Part shown: positions 52,987-62,218 of the stretch, piece by piece
Layout of the letters: the number at the start of each line of letters is the position of its first letter
How positions within the stretch are numbered: the first letter of the stretch is position 1
The notes under the pieces: model-generated
What the model was told of the DNA's origin: nothing
Databases searched by the model: none
What the model saw: only the letters and a program-made list of their open reading frames with translations
Position numbers and translations under genes: made by a program
Assembly (NCBI RefSeq): GCF_001189235.2
Contig: NZ_LFIP02000004.1
Span: 248,001 to 312,000 of the forward strand
DNA length: 64,000 bases
Source: Bradyrhizobium embrapense
GTDB lineage: Bacteria; Pseudomonadota; Alphaproteobacteria; Rhizobiales; Xanthobacteraceae
Direction of reading: 5' to 3'

Positions 52987-53577
52987 TTAGCGTTCGATGG
53001 TGCCGATACGGCGGATCTTCTTCTGCAGCAACAGCACGCCGTAGAGCAGTGCCTCCGCCGTGGGCGGGCAGCCCGGGACATAGATGTCGATCGGCACGAT
53101 GCGGTCGCAACCACGCACCACCGAGTACGAGTAGTGGTAGTAACCGCCGCCATTGGCGCAGGAGCCCATCGAGATGACGTAGCGCGGCTCCGGCATCTGG
53201 TCGTAGACCTTGCGCAGCGCCGGCGCCATCTTGTTGGTCAGCGTGCCCGCGACGATCATCACGTCGGACTGCCGCGGCGAAGCACGCGGCGCAAAGCCGA
53301 AGCGCTCGACGTCGTAGCGCGGCATCGAGACCTGCATCATCTCGACCGCGCAGCAGGCGAGACCGAAGGTCATCCACATCAGCGAGCCGGTGCGCGCCCA
53401 GGTGATCAGATCATCGGCCGCCGCAACGAAGAAGCCCTTGTCGGACAGCTCGTGATTGACCTCGAGGAAAAACGGATCATTGGCGCCGACCGGCTTGCCG
53501 GTCGACGGATCGAGAATGCCTCTCGGAGCTTGCGCAATCGCCGGCTGCGAGGATGCGGCGGTGGGGCTCAATCCCAT
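52987..53577 (-). CDS. nuoB: NADH-quinone oxidoreductase subunit B
   Basis: NuoB carries cluster N2, which reduces quinone. The product, 196 residues from the chosen ATG, has the ligand cysteines in GLACCAVEMM, GSCANGGGYYHYSYSVVRGC and YVPGCPP. The N-terminal 30 residues are polar and Pro-rich. The chosen start overlaps nuoA by ten bases with AAGG nine bases upstream; a start at 53598 would overlap by 31 bases and is a weaker alternative. Confidence 0.96.
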   Translation of the reverse strand: MGLSPTAASSQPAIAQAPRGILDPSTGKPVGANDPFFLEVNHELSDKGFFVAAADDLITWARTGSLMWMTFGLACCAVEMMQVSMPRYDVERFGFAPRASPRQSDVMIVAGTLTNKMAPALRKVYDQMPEPRYVISMGSCANGGGYYHYSYSVVRGCDRIVPIDIYVPGCPPTAEALLYGVLLLQKKIRRIGTIER

Positions 53578-53933
53578 TCGAGCGCGCCTTTCTTCCATTC
53601 ATACGCGAACCCGACCGTCAGCACGGCCAGGAACACCATCATCGACCAGAACCCGGTCGCCCCCAGTTTTCCGAACGCCACGGCCCAGGGGAACAGGAAC
53701 GCCACTTCGAGATCGAAGATGATGAAGAGGATCGCCACCAGATAGAAGCGGACGTCGAACTTCATGCGGGCGTCGTCAAAAGCGTTGAATCCGCATTCAT
53801 AGGCGGACAGCTTTTCCGGGTCCGGCGACTGGAACGCGACCAGGAACGGCGCGATCAGGAGCGCCAGCCCGATCAGGCTCGCGACTCCGATAAAGACCAC
53901 AAGTGGGAGATAATTCTGCAGGATGCCGGTCAT
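53568..53933 (-). CDS. nuoA: NADH-quinone oxidoreductase subunit A
   Basis: NuoA is a membrane subunit with three helices and a conserved cytoplasmic loop that closes the quinone site. The 121-residue product has the conserved loop SAYECGFNAFDDARMKFDVRF, followed by FDLEVAFLFPW. The start MTGILQNYLP gives the family length; a 33-codon extension is not believed. It is the first nuo gene, so the operon promoter must lie within roughly 53934-54060. I saw no convincing -35/-10 pair there. Confidence 0.96.
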   Translation of the reverse strand: MTGILQNYLPLVVFIGVASLIGLALLIAPFLVAFQSPDPEKLSAYECGFNAFDDARMKFDVRFYLVAILFIIFDLEVAFLFPWAVAFGKLGATGFWSMMVFLAVLTVGFAYEWKKGALEWD

Positions 53934-54514
53934 CGGCGAGGCCTTCTTGCTGCGGTTTCGGACGTGCCGCAGATTCGTTGATTGGAATTGTTCTTGAGGC
54001 TTTAGCGCAGCGCAACAGGGGGCGCAAGACAAGCAATTTTGACGCTTTTACCGTCCCTCCCGCGGGCTCTTTGCCGCATCAGGCGGAAGCGCTTGCCTCA
54101 ACGGGAAACGCCGCGGCCGGCGTCTGGTGCCCTGCGCTTTCCCCATATCAGCTCAGCTCCCGCTCGGCAGCGAGCCATCCCGCGGCCGTTGCGGTCAGGC
54201 GGTCGAGGCGGCCGAGCAGCAGGTTTGGATCCCCCGAACGTACCTGTTCCACCGCGCAAGACCCCTGGGGTGGCCATGGGACCGGAAGCAGGTCTGCCCG
54301 GCGTTCGTCGCGCAGAGTGCGGAGGACCGCAGTAGGCCGAAGATAGGAAATCGCCGGCCTTGGGCAATGGGATCGTCGCGGTCCGGACCCCACCCCGGTA
54401 CAGGCGGCGCGGGGAGTGAATTGCCAAGCTGTGGCCGCCGATCAGCCTCAGCGGCAACGCAGCCGATATCCCCAGAAAAGTCCGCCGGTTTGACCGACGC
54501 CGCTAACGGGCCAG
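53934..54514. other. Intergenic region without a convincing gene
   Basis: About 580 bases separate nuoA from the hydrolase gene. Frames exist in several phases but are Arg/Pro-rich with no family resemblance or good start signals. A minus-strand frame ending near 54148 has a plausible helical end (LLGRLDRLTATAAGWLAAE) and might be the remnant of a lost gene. The first hundred bases upstream of nuoA should contain the nuo promoter. Confidence 0.5.
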
Positions 54515-55333
54515 CTAGGCATCGATGAAGGCCGAGAGGTCGGCCAGCAGGCGGGCGCTGTGCGTCAGCGGCAAAGCGTGCGGCGCGCCTTCGTAGACCA
54601 CGAGCCTGCTTCCGCTGATCAGGCTTGCCGTCTTCGCGCCGGTCAGCGCGAGCGGTGCGCTGGCATCCTGGTCGCCGTGCACGATCAGCGTCGGGCGATC
54701 GATAGCTTTGGCCGCGGCGCGCAGGTCGGCAGACGAAATGGTTTGGCGGCAGGCCAGCGCCACCGGCAACGGCACGCTCAGCATCATCTGCTTGATCCAT
54801 GCCCGGGTGACCTCTGATGTGCCGGGCGTGAAGAAGGGCGCCTCGTTCTCGCCGATCCATTTCGGGAAATCCTGCGCGATCGCGGCATTTTGGGCATCGA
54901 TCATCGGTCGCGGCACCGCGTCCGGATTATCCTCGGTCTGGACCAGACACGGCGTGGTCGGCGCCGCCAGGACCAGCCGCGCGACACGGCCTGAGCCACG
55001 GCGCGCCAGATAGTTCACCGCCTCGATCGAGCCCATCGAATGCGCCAAGATGGTGACGTCGTGCAGATCGTGCTGCTCGATCACGGCAGCGACGTCGTCG
55101 GTCAGCGTATCGAGATCGTATCCCGTCATCGGCAGGTCGGACCGGCCGTGGCCGCGCCGGTCGGGCGCGACGCAGCGATAACCCTTCGCGTTCAGCGCTA
55201 CGATCTGGCTGCCCCAGACGCTGGAATTGAACGTCCAGGCGGACAGCAGGAGCACCGGCTTGCCCGAGCCCCAATCCTGCACGAACAGTTTTGTGCCGTC
55301 GCTCGCGGTCGCACAAAGCGGTTGGCTGACCAT
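54515..55333 (-). CDS. Alpha/beta hydrolase, chloroperoxidase/esterase-like
   Basis: The 272-residue product has the alpha/beta hydrolase fold: an oxyanion region at LLLSAWTFNSSVW, RRGHGRSD, a nucleophile elbow LAHSMGS (Ala instead of the first Gly), the acid in VHGDQDASAP and the catalytic His in EGAPHALPLT. It matches the cofactor-free haloperoxidase/arylesterase group, whose natural substrates are mostly unknown. GAAGGGAAA precedes the ATG. There is no signal peptide, so it is cytosolic. A near-palindromic repeat lies 70 bases upstream and could be its operator. Confidence 0.86.
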   Translation of the reverse strand: MVSQPLCATASDGTKLFVQDWGSGKPVLLLSAWTFNSSVWGSQIVALNAKGYRCVAPDRRGHGRSDLPMTGYDLDTLTDDVAAVIEQHDLHDVTILAHSMGSIEAVNYLARRGSGRVARLVLAAPTTPCLVQTEDNPDAVPRPMIDAQNAAIAQDFPKWIGENEAPFFTPGTSEVTRAWIKQMMLSVPLPVALACRQTISSADLRAAAKAIDRPTLIVHGDQDASAPLALTGAKTASLISGSRLVVYEGAPHALPLTHSARLLADLSAFIDA

Positions 55334-55402
55334 GATATGTTTCCCTTCGCAGATCGACCGGCCACATCGCCGCCGATGCGCGACCATCGCAAAGGGAGAT
55401 CG

Positions 55403-55437
55403 CACGCGCGATTACGCGTCAGGTAATCGTGCGCGTG
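55403..55437. promoter_or_regulatory. Large imperfect palindrome upstream of the hydrolase gene
   Basis: CACGCGCGATTAC and GTAATCGTGCGCGTG form 13-base arms with a two-base bulge and a seven-base loop. It sits between the autotransporter stop and the hydrolase start. No T-tract follows on either strand, so an operator is more likely than a terminator. Confidence 0.4.
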
Positions 55438-55472
55438 ACGTCAGGCTCGCCTAAGCGGAAAGGGCTCACATC

Positions 55473-58400
55473 TCACCACTGATACCGCACCACGCCTTTG
55501 CCGGCGTAGCTCGAGGTGACGTTGGAGAACTCGCCCTCGAACGTCGCAGCCGCCGACCAGCCGTTTCGCCAATTCATCTCCAGCGAGGCCGTGGTCAGCG
55601 CAGAGTCGCTCGCCTGCGCCGCGCCGTTGACGACAAAGCTGGTGCCCGGCAACGCCTGGAAGGTCGCGGCGGCCGAGCGGTTCGGGTCATAGTTATGGGC
55701 CCAGGCAAAGCGCGTGCGCAGCGTCAGGATGCCGTCCTGCACCGCGAACGACTTGTCGGTACGAAGGCCGAGCTCGCTGCGGGTATCGGTGAGGCTCTTG
55801 CCGGCATAGGTCAGCCCAAAGGTCGACAGGCCCGAAATCACCCGCTCGGCGTAACCGGGCAGTTCGAAAGTCGTGAACTGGCCCGCGGCGTAAGGCGTGA
55901 TGCCGACGCCGCCGATCCACGGCGCAACAAAACGATAGCCACCCTCTAGCCGCCCCGAATATGCGTTGGCATTGAACTCGGCGCGGAGCCGGTCGATGCC
56001 TGCCGCCGTCACGGTGCGGTCGGTGGTGATGTCCTGCCAGCCATAGGCAAGCGCAGCGGAGACATAGGCCGGGCCTTCGGTGTGGCGGACATAGGCGCCG
56101 GCCTGGAACAGGTCGGAGCGGCCGCTGCCGCTATTGACCACCGAGAAGCTGGTGCCGCCACCGGCGAGCGCGAAGCCCGCAACCGTTTTCGGCGAGAACA
56201 GATAGTCGGCGCCGACCGCCGTGCCATAGATGCTGCTAGTGGTGTCGTTCGACCCGACCATGGCGTTGCCGCTGGTCGATTGCGAACCGCCGAAACCCGC
56301 GGCCCAGACGTTCCAGCGGGGCACGAACGGCACCGGCGGCGCCTTGGTGAACATCGCGAATGCATCGGTCTTCCGGGCCGCGGCATAGGCGCTCGCTTCG
56401 CCCTCGTCCGCATATCCCGTTGCGCCCGGCATCGAACCCGTCGCGCCGGTGCGGTTCATGAAGGGATCGGTGAGCAGCCCCATGAACAGGTTCATCGCAT
56501 CGAACGTCGTCTGCTGCGTGCCGATCGCCAGTTCGCCGGAGGCCTGCGTCAGGCCCGCCGGGGTGAGCGTGCCGAACACCGTCTGAATGCCGCCGGTCGC
56601 GTTGAAGTAGTTGACCAACGTGTTCGCGACGTTCTGCTGGTTGATCGAGAGGCCACCGCCGAAGCTGGGAGGGGATGGTGGCGCAAAGTTCAGCGCGAGA
56701 TTGAGATAGGCGTGGGTGGCGTCGTAGCTCAGGGTGTCGGTGAAATTCGTCGGCAGGTTGGTATTGACGATGTTGGATGCAAATGTGCCGGATATGCCTC
56801 CAGCGGCGTTCAGAATCGTATACTGCTTGGAGATGTAGCTGCCGTTGGCGAACACTGCATTGACGGTCGCGCCTCCAAGTGTCGCGTTCGCGTTGACATT
56901 GGTCGATGCCGCAGCGGTCGGCGTCACCTGCACCTGATAGATCGCGCCGGATTGGAAGGCGAGAGCGCCGTTGATCGTCAGTGTGCCGGTCGGATCTGCA
57001 GCACTCCCGGGTGCAAGCGTGCCTCCGCTCATGATGGTCGTCGGTGTCGGAATGACGAAGCCGCCCCTCAAGGGGGCGCCGGTGACCGGCTCCTTCGCCG
57101 CAATCGTACCATCAACCGCAGTGGTGGCGCCGGAGCTGGTGGCTAACCATGTTGACACGACGCCGTTGTGGAAAAAGACGACGGTCGGAGCGCCGACGAT
57201 GCCGGTGCCGCTCAACGTGCCGCCGGAATTGACCGTCACTTTCAGCGAGTTGGCGATCGTGCCGTCCACTTCAAGGGTGCCGCCGTTGACGGTGGTGGCG
57301 CCAGTGTAGCTGTTGACACCGGCAAGGATTTCTTTGCCGCCGGTGATCGCCACACCGCCGCCCGCGCCACCGTCCCGGATGTCGCCCGCAAAGGTTCCGT
57401 TGGCATTGGTGAAGGTCAGCGTGTTGGCACCGAGGTTCACAGTGCCGACGATGCTGGTCCCGGAAAGACTGTTGATCGCGACGCCGCCACCCGCGCGCGA
57501 TATATCGAACATGCCGTCGTTGATCACGGCCTTTGAGGACGCAATGCTGCCGCCGTTGATCAGGTCGAGCTCGCCGCCGGCGTTGATCGTGGTCAGCCCG
57601 GTATAGGTGTTGGCGCCGCCGAATCTCGCCAGGGCGCCAAGGGCGATCGTCACATTGCCGCCGGTGCCGCCACCAATGCCGCCATCCTGGATGACACCGT
57701 CGTAGGGGCCCACACGGTTGGTGATGGTCAGCGTCTTGGCGCCGAGGGACACGACGCTGTGGCCGTCCTGATCAACCAAGCCTGAGATGCTTGTACCGCT
57801 ATTGGTCTGCGAAATATCGAATGTGCCGATTCCTGCACCCGAAGCGAACACGACATTGGCCGAATTGGCGATCGAGCCGTTTCCGTTGAGCGCGAGCGTC
57901 GCGCCGGCATCGATCTGGGTAAAGCCGAGATAGCCGTTGGCGCCGGACAGGGTCTGCGTTCCGCCGGCGATCTCGAGGCCCCCTGTGCGCGAGCCGTTGA
58001 TCGCGCCGGAAAACTCCGTCGAACCGGCGGTAATCACCAAAGCGTTGTTGCCGAGCGCAACCGATCCACCGCCCGCGAGCCTAGTGATCCTGTCGAGGAA
58101 GGACGATGATCCTGAAATATCGAATGTGCCATTGACCGTCACGACGCTCGAATTCGAGATGCTGCCGCCACCCGACAGCGCCAGCGTCGCGCCGGAATTG
58201 ATCGTCGTCGCGCCGGAATAGCTTTCCGTGGCCGTGAAGGTCAGCGCACCGCCGCTGCCGGAGTTCGCGACCATCACGCCGCCTGTACCGGTCAGTGCCG
58301 TCGCGAGCGTCACGGCATTGCCGTTATAGTCGAACGTCGCGCCGCCGGAGCCGATGGCGTTCAGCCGGCTCGAGATGTCGGCCGTGTTACCGCTCGCCCA

Positions 58401-59912
58401 TTGCAGCCCGCCGCCGTTGAGGGTGATGTTGCCCGAGCCGAAATTGCTCGCTGCATTGAAGTTGATCAGGCCGCCGCTCACGGTCGTGCCGCCGGAATAG
58501 GTGTTTGCGGCGGTGAGCGTCAGCGTGCCGGCACCGGTCTTGGCAAGACTCCAGCTGCCGGCATCGGCACCTGTGCCGCCGCTGCCGGTCTGGTCGGCGA
58601 TGACATCGGAGACGATCTGGTTCTGGCCGGCCGCGGGACTGAAGGTCAGCGTCCCGTTGCCCTGCAGGAACAGACCCGAGCCGAAGGCCGAGCCATTGCC
58701 GGCACCCACACCACCCGTTCCACCGGCGACGCTGCTGCCGTTGACGGTAAAGGCACCGGAAACGTTGAGCGTTCCGCCACCCTGGACAAACACCGCGCCG
58801 CCTGCGCCGAGCCCGCCGCCGCCACCGCCATTGACGCTGTCGCCGCCGTTGCCTGCACCGAAGCCGCCGGTATTCCCGCAGGTCACACCGGTGCCGCCGC
58901 CGCTGGCGCCGCCGCCACCGCCACCAAAGCCGCCCTTCCCGGGACTGGCAAAGCAGCGCACGCTCCCGCCGCCGCCACCGAAACCGCCATTTCCGCCTGC
59001 GCTGTTCAAGCTACCGCCACCGCCACCACCGAAGCCGCCAGTACCGCCGCCGCCGCTCAAGCCCCCGGTAGCCGTAGCAGCGCCGCCGCCAATCCCGCCG
59101 CCGCCACCGGCACCGTGGATGCCAGACCCCATGGCCCCGCCGCCCCCGCCGCCTCCATTGGCGCCCCCTGTGCCTGGTGAGGCACCACTCCCCGGGTCGG
59201 TGGCGCCAGCGCCCCCGCCGGCGGCGCCGATAACGATGCCGGCAGCACCGTTGCCCCCCGTCGAGCCAGTCTGGCCGGCCCCGCCGTTGGCGCCGAGGCC
59301 AATCCCGCCTCCGCCACCACCGCCGACGTTACCACCGTTTCCGCCGTTGCCACCCAGCCCGCCGCCACCGCCGCCACCGGCGGCGGTCGAGCCGTAACTG
59401 CCGCCGCTTCCGCCATTGGCCTGATTGCTCGCGAGCGAAACATTGCTGACGGTGACATTGGCACCGCTGGCGACGAACAACGCGCCGCCGGCGCCCATGC
59501 CGCCGCCGCCGCCGCCATCGAAACCGCTTCCGCCATTGCCGCCCTTGGCGACCGCGTTCTGGATCGTGAGATTGTTGATTGCGACGGCGCCGGCGTAGAC
59601 GAAGAATCCTCGCTGCACGCCGCCGCCGTCGAGTGTGAAGTTGCCGCCGTTGATGGTTACGGTGCTTCTCGAATTGATGATGGGCAGCGTCGTTCCGGCA
59701 GTCAGCGTGATGTTGTTCGTGATGTTGAGCGTGTAGTTGGTGCCGGGATTGTTGTCGATCGTCGTCAGCGCAGTGACGAGGCTCGCTCCATCGCCGACGT
59801 TCAGCACCGTCTGGGCGTGTGCGCCGGTCCCGGACGCGATGAGCAGAGCAAGCGCTACCGCAACCTGCCGCAAGCGGGGCGATCGACAACGTTCCACGAC
59901 GTGCACGCGCAT
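55473..59912 (-). CDS. Giant Gly-rich autotransporter (type Va secretion)
   Basis: The product is about 1479 residues. A long signal peptide (to about residue 34, ending GAHAQ) leads into a right-handed beta-helix passenger. A Gly/Asn/Ala-rich stretch of about 290 residues (about 123-415) follows, then five autotransporter-associated beta-strand repeats (for example TAANTYSGGTTVSGG, ESYSGATTINSGATL, NTYTGLTTINAGGEL). The last 280 residues form the translocator barrel, which ends in RYQW as outer-membrane barrels do. It is likely a surface adhesin or matrix protein. The ATG at 59912 has a GGA site; one at 59936 lacks it. Confidence 0.9.
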   Translation of the reverse strand: MRVHVVERCRSPRLRQVAVALALLIASGTGAHAQTVLNVGDGASLVTALTTIDNNPGTNYTLNITNNITLTAGTTLPIINSRSTVTINGGNFTLDGGGVQRGFFVYAGAVAINNLTIQNAVAKGGNGGSGFDGGGGGGMGAGGALFVASGANVTVSNVSLASNQANGGSGGSYGSTAAGGGGGGGLGGNGGNGGNVGGGGGGGIGLGANGGAGQTGSTGGNGAAGIVIGAAGGGAGATDPGSGASPGTGGANGGGGGGGAMGSGIHGAGGGGGIGGGAATATGGLSGGGGTGGFGGGGGGSLNSAGGNGGFGGGGGSVRCFASPGKGGFGGGGGGASGGGTGVTCGNTGGFGAGNGGDSVNGGGGGGLGAGGAVFVQGGGTLNVSGAFTVNGSSVAGGTGGVGAGNGSAFGSGLFLQGNGTLTFSPAAGQNQIVSDVIADQTGSGGTGADAGSWSLAKTGAGTLTLTAANTYSGGTTVSGGLINFNAASNFGSGNITLNGGGLQWASGNTADISSRLNAIGSGGATFDYNGNAVTLATALTGTGGVMVANSGSGGALTFTATESYSGATTINSGATLALSGGGSISNSSVVTVNGTFDISGSSSFLDRITRLAGGGSVALGNNALVITAGSTEFSGAINGSRTGGLEIAGGTQTLSGANGYLGFTQIDAGATLALNGNGSIANSANVVFASGAGIGTFDISQTNSGTSISGLVDQDGHSVVSLGAKTLTITNRVGPYDGVIQDGGIGGGTGGNVTIALGALARFGGANTYTGLTTINAGGELDLINGGSIASSKAVINDGMFDISRAGGGVAINSLSGTSIVGTVNLGANTLTFTNANGTFAGDIRDGGAGGGVAITGGKEILAGVNSYTGATTVNGGTLEVDGTIANSLKVTVNSGGTLSGTGIVGAPTVVFFHNGVVSTWLATSSGATTAVDGTIAAKEPVTGAPLRGGFVIPTPTTIMSGGTLAPGSAADPTGTLTINGALAFQSGAIYQVQVTPTAAASTNVNANATLGGATVNAVFANGSYISKQYTILNAAGGISGTFASNIVNTNLPTNFTDTLSYDATHAYLNLALNFAPPSPPSFGGGLSINQQNVANTLVNYFNATGGIQTVFGTLTPAGLTQASGELAIGTQQTTFDAMNLFMGLLTDPFMNRTGATGSMPGATGYADEGEASAYAAARKTDAFAMFTKAPPVPFVPRWNVWAAGFGGSQSTSGNAMVGSNDTTSSIYGTAVGADYLFSPKTVAGFALAGGGTSFSVVNSGSGRSDLFQAGAYVRHTEGPAYVSAALAYGWQDITTDRTVTAAGIDRLRAEFNANAYSGRLEGGYRFVAPWIGGVGITPYAAGQFTTFELPGYAERVISGLSTFGLTYAGKSLTDTRSELGLRTDKSFAVQDGILTLRTRFAWAHNYDPNRSAAATFQALPGTSFVVNGAAQASDSALTTASLEMNWRNGWSAAATFEGEFSNVTSSYAGKGVVRYQW
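58680..59546 (-). repeat. Gly-rich low-complexity coding repeat in the autotransporter
   Basis: This part reads mainly GG, GGN, GGT and GGA codons with blocks such as GGFGGGGG, GGNGG and GLGGNGG. On the plus strand it appears as runs of CCGCC and CCACC. The units are irregular, so it is low-complexity coding sequence, not a clean tandem array. It should be prone to length change by recombination or slippage. Confidence 0.85.
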
Positions 59913-60078
59913 GGCATTCCAACTCGGGCCACACATAGGCGGCCACTGAAATTCTCAGCGTGAGGTTGTATTCCCTGGGACACCTTGCCGCATGACAAAA
60001 AACGAAGATGGGACTGAAAGCGCAGCGATGTGCCTTCTTTGCCACAGCGCTGTAGTGCTGCTCGCGACCTGTGCGCCG

Positions 60079-61101
60079 TCACGTCAGCTTGCCGGTGTAT
60101 TTCTCCAGCACCGCCCAGGCGTCCGCGCCATAGGTCTTCTGCCACTGGGTGTAGAAGCCGGCCTTCACCAGCGCGGCCCTGAACTGCACGGGATCCGGCT
60201 TGTTGAACGTCATGCCCTTCCCGGTCAGCTCGGCCTGCAACGAGCGATCCATCTCGACCAGATCGGCGCGCTCCTTGACCGCGGCCGCGTCGAATGCCGC
60301 ATTGATGAGCTCGACGAGATCGGGCGGCAGGCCCGCCATTGCACGGCGGTTGCCAAGGATCCAGTAGCCGCTCCAGCAATGGTTCGACAGCGCGCAGTAT
60401 TTCTGCACCTCGTACAGTTTTCCGGTCGAGACCTGCGCCAGCGGATTCTCCTGGCCCTCGACGATGTGGGTCTGCAGCGCCGAATAGAGCTCGCTGTAGG
60501 AGATGCTCGACGGCAGCGCGCCAAGCCCTGAGAACAGCGAGGTCAGCAGTGCCGTCACCGGCACGCGAATTTTAAAACCCCTGAGATCCTCGACGCTGTT
60601 GAGCTGCCGGCTCGACGACGAGGTGATCTGGCGGAAGCCGTTGTCCCAGACCATCTTCAGCGGCATGACGCCGGTTCTGGCGATCGCCTCGCGCACGATG
60701 TCGCCGACGCCGCCGTCCATCGCGGCCCAGACCTGGTCGTAAGACTGGAACGCGAAGCCGATGCTCGGCAGGCCCGACAGCGGCACCAGCGTTGACAACG
60801 TCATGCTGGGCGCGGCCAACAGCTCGATCCCGCCGGCGCGGACCTGCGACAGCATCTCCGGATCGCCGCCGAGCTGGCTGTTGGCGAACACCGTGATGTT
60901 GAGCCGGCCGGACGATTGCGCGCCGGCCAGCTTGGCCGCCTCGGCCAAACGGATTGTTAGGGGATGGGTTTCCGGAGTGTTGACGCCGAGCTTGAGATCG
61001 AACTCGGCAGCAGCAAGAGACGGCTTACCAAACATCGCGGCGGCAAGCGCCATGGAGCCGGCTCCCAGCATCCGTCGGCGGGTCATCTTCTTTGTTTTCA
61101 T
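60079..61101 (-). CDS. TRAP transporter solute-binding protein (DctP family), orphan
   Basis: The 340-residue product has a twin-arginine signal (MTRRRMLGAGSMALAAAMFG) and the DctP fold: GVNTPETHPLTIRLAEAAKL, NSQLGGDPEMLSQVRAGGIEL, and the carboxylate-binding Arg region FKIRVPVT. DctP proteins deliver organic acids to a DctQM membrane pair. No dctQ or dctM gene lies in the window, so it must work with a distant permease or have another role. It stands alone between the autotransporter and small genes. Confidence 0.9.
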   Translation of the reverse strand: MKTKKMTRRRMLGAGSMALAAAMFGKPSLAAAEFDLKLGVNTPETHPLTIRLAEAAKLAGAQSSGRLNITVFANSQLGGDPEMLSQVRAGGIELLAAPSMTLSTLVPLSGLPSIGFAFQSYDQVWAAMDGGVGDIVREAIARTGVMPLKMVWDNGFRQITSSSSRQLNSVEDLRGFKIRVPVTALLTSLFSGLGALPSSISYSELYSALQTHIVEGQENPLAQVSTGKLYEVQKYCALSNHCWSGYWILGNRRAMAGLPPDLVELINAAFDAAAVKERADLVEMDRSLQAELTGKGMTFNKPDPVQFRAALVKAGFYTQWQKTYGADAWAVLEKYTGKLT

Positions 61102-61290
61102 TGTTGTTTCTCTCCCAGGCGCAGCCCGCGCCCGTGGCCAGTTTCAGCCCTCTCTTTCTGTGACGCAAGGCACGGTGAAACCGATCCGCCCGTGGCACGA
61201 AACCATTTCCGGAACTCACGAAACGATCCGGAAACAGATGGGGCTTACCAGTAGGTGCCATAGACGGCGCATAGACGCCCGGAGGCGACC

Positions 61291-61494
61291 ATGAACCACT
61301 CGATCCATTCAGCCGATCGCGCGACCCACCTCAAGATTGTGGTGGTTGCGCTCGTTGCGGCCATCGGGGTTGCGGCTTTCGGCATTTCGGCCCGGAACAA
61401 CGCAGATTTCACCCAGACCGCCCAGACCAACCAGGTCATCAAGGCCGGCAAACCTGTCGCAATCACCTCCTCGGGCACCTCGACGGTCCGGTAA
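61291..61494 (+). CDS. Small single-pass membrane protein
   Basis: The 67-residue product has a short polar start (MNHSIHSADRATHLK), one hydrophobic segment (IVVVALVAAIGVAAFGIS) and a polar Thr/Ser/Gln-rich tail. GGAGGCGACC precedes the ATG, a strong ribosome site. The segment could be an uncleaved signal anchor. I recall similar short proteins in Bradyrhizobium but assign no function. A weak terminator follows. Confidence 0.72.
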   Translation: MNHSIHSADRATHLKIVVVALVAAIGVAAFGISARNNADFTQTAQTNQVIKAGKPVAITSSGTSTVR

Positions 61495-61517
61495 GACGGG
61501 TTCTGGCTTCGGCAGAC

Positions 61518-61545
61518 AAAGCGGCCGTCTTCGGGCGGCTTTTTG
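61518..61545 (+). terminator. Probable terminator after the 67-residue protein gene
   Basis: AAAGC/GCTTT outer pairs and GCC/GGC inner pairs are separated by one G-G mismatch, with a seven-base loop and a TTTTT tail. It lies 24 bases past the stop. Confidence 0.45.
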
Positions 61546-61693
61546 TTGGTCCCGATCGTCTGGAGCGCGGCCGCGCAGCCGCGGTGAAATCTTAACCGCC
61601 TCCTAACGCGGCCGTTCGATTGCAATCCGCTCCGCGGCCGCTGTCTTAAAAGTTGTTCCGTAAGGTGCGCGTCAACAGAGGCGCAGGTCCACA

Positions 61694-61894
61694 ATGAATT
61701 TGCAGCAGCAAGTAATTTCGACCGGCTTCAAGATCATCTGCACAGATTGCGGCAGCCTGGCGATAAAGGTCGCCGATCCCGCACACGCCTCCGGCGACAC
61801 CATCATCGAATGCCGCCGCTGCAACGCCGTGCGTGGCACGGTGGCGGACCTGCACACGCTGGCGCGGCGCGGCCGCGACCTGTTCGAATTCTAA
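61694..61894 (+). CDS. Small zinc-ribbon-like protein
   Basis: The 66-residue product has two CxxC pairs, CTDC (about residues 16-19) and CRRC (about 40-43), spaced as in a treble-clef or zinc-ribbon fold. It is cytosolic, with no signal peptide. AGG lies six bases before the ATG. It is followed after 14 bases by another small gene on the same strand. Zinc or nucleic-acid binding is a guess from the motif; the family is not recognised. Confidence 0.7.
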   Translation: MNLQQQVISTGFKIICTDCGSLAIKVADPAHASGDTIIECRRCNAVRGTVADLHTLARRGRDLFEF

Positions 61895-61908
61895 CCCCGG
61901 CGGCGCCG

Positions 61909-62100
61909 ATGCTGTCAGACCCGAACGCGACCATGCAGAGCGACATTCCCCTGGATACGGTCTGGTCGATCCTCGAGGCCGCCAACGAATTGGGCGATGC
62001 CCACACGGTCGACGCTTGCCGCCGCATCATCGACGCGAATTTGCGCGGCGACGCCCCGGGACAATCCGACCTCAACGCGGTCGCCGCATTCTTTGCCTGA
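61909..62100 (+). CDS. Small helical protein of unknown function
   Basis: The 63-residue product reads as helical with conserved-looking segments (PLDTVWSILEAANELGDAHT, VDACRRIIDANLRGD) and a hydrophobic end (VAAFFA). A second start nine codons in, at 61933, is possible; neither ATG has a strong ribosome site. It may be translationally linked to the zinc-ribbon gene just upstream. No family recognised. Confidence 0.6.
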   Translation: MLSDPNATMQSDIPLDTVWSILEAANELGDAHTVDACRRIIDANLRGDAPGQSDLNAVAAFFA

Positions 62101-62218
62101 TCAAGGCAGCGGGTGGCCGTTTGTGAATTCAATGCGGCGTCGCGGCGACGGAGCTGACGCGGCATGATTTTTATGTCCTGCCGCGACCGATCAACGCCGA
62201 TACGACCTCGTGGCGGCC

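Noticed and set aside
54148..54393. An 81-codon minus-strand gene between nuoA and the hydrolase
   Set aside because: Only its end looks protein-like. The first half is Arg/Pro-rich, and the start has no ribosome site. It is kept as a possible remnant.
58680..59546. CRISPR array or clean tandem repeat in the Gly-rich stretch
   Set aside because: The units are irregular codon runs inside an open frame, without constant repeats and spacers.
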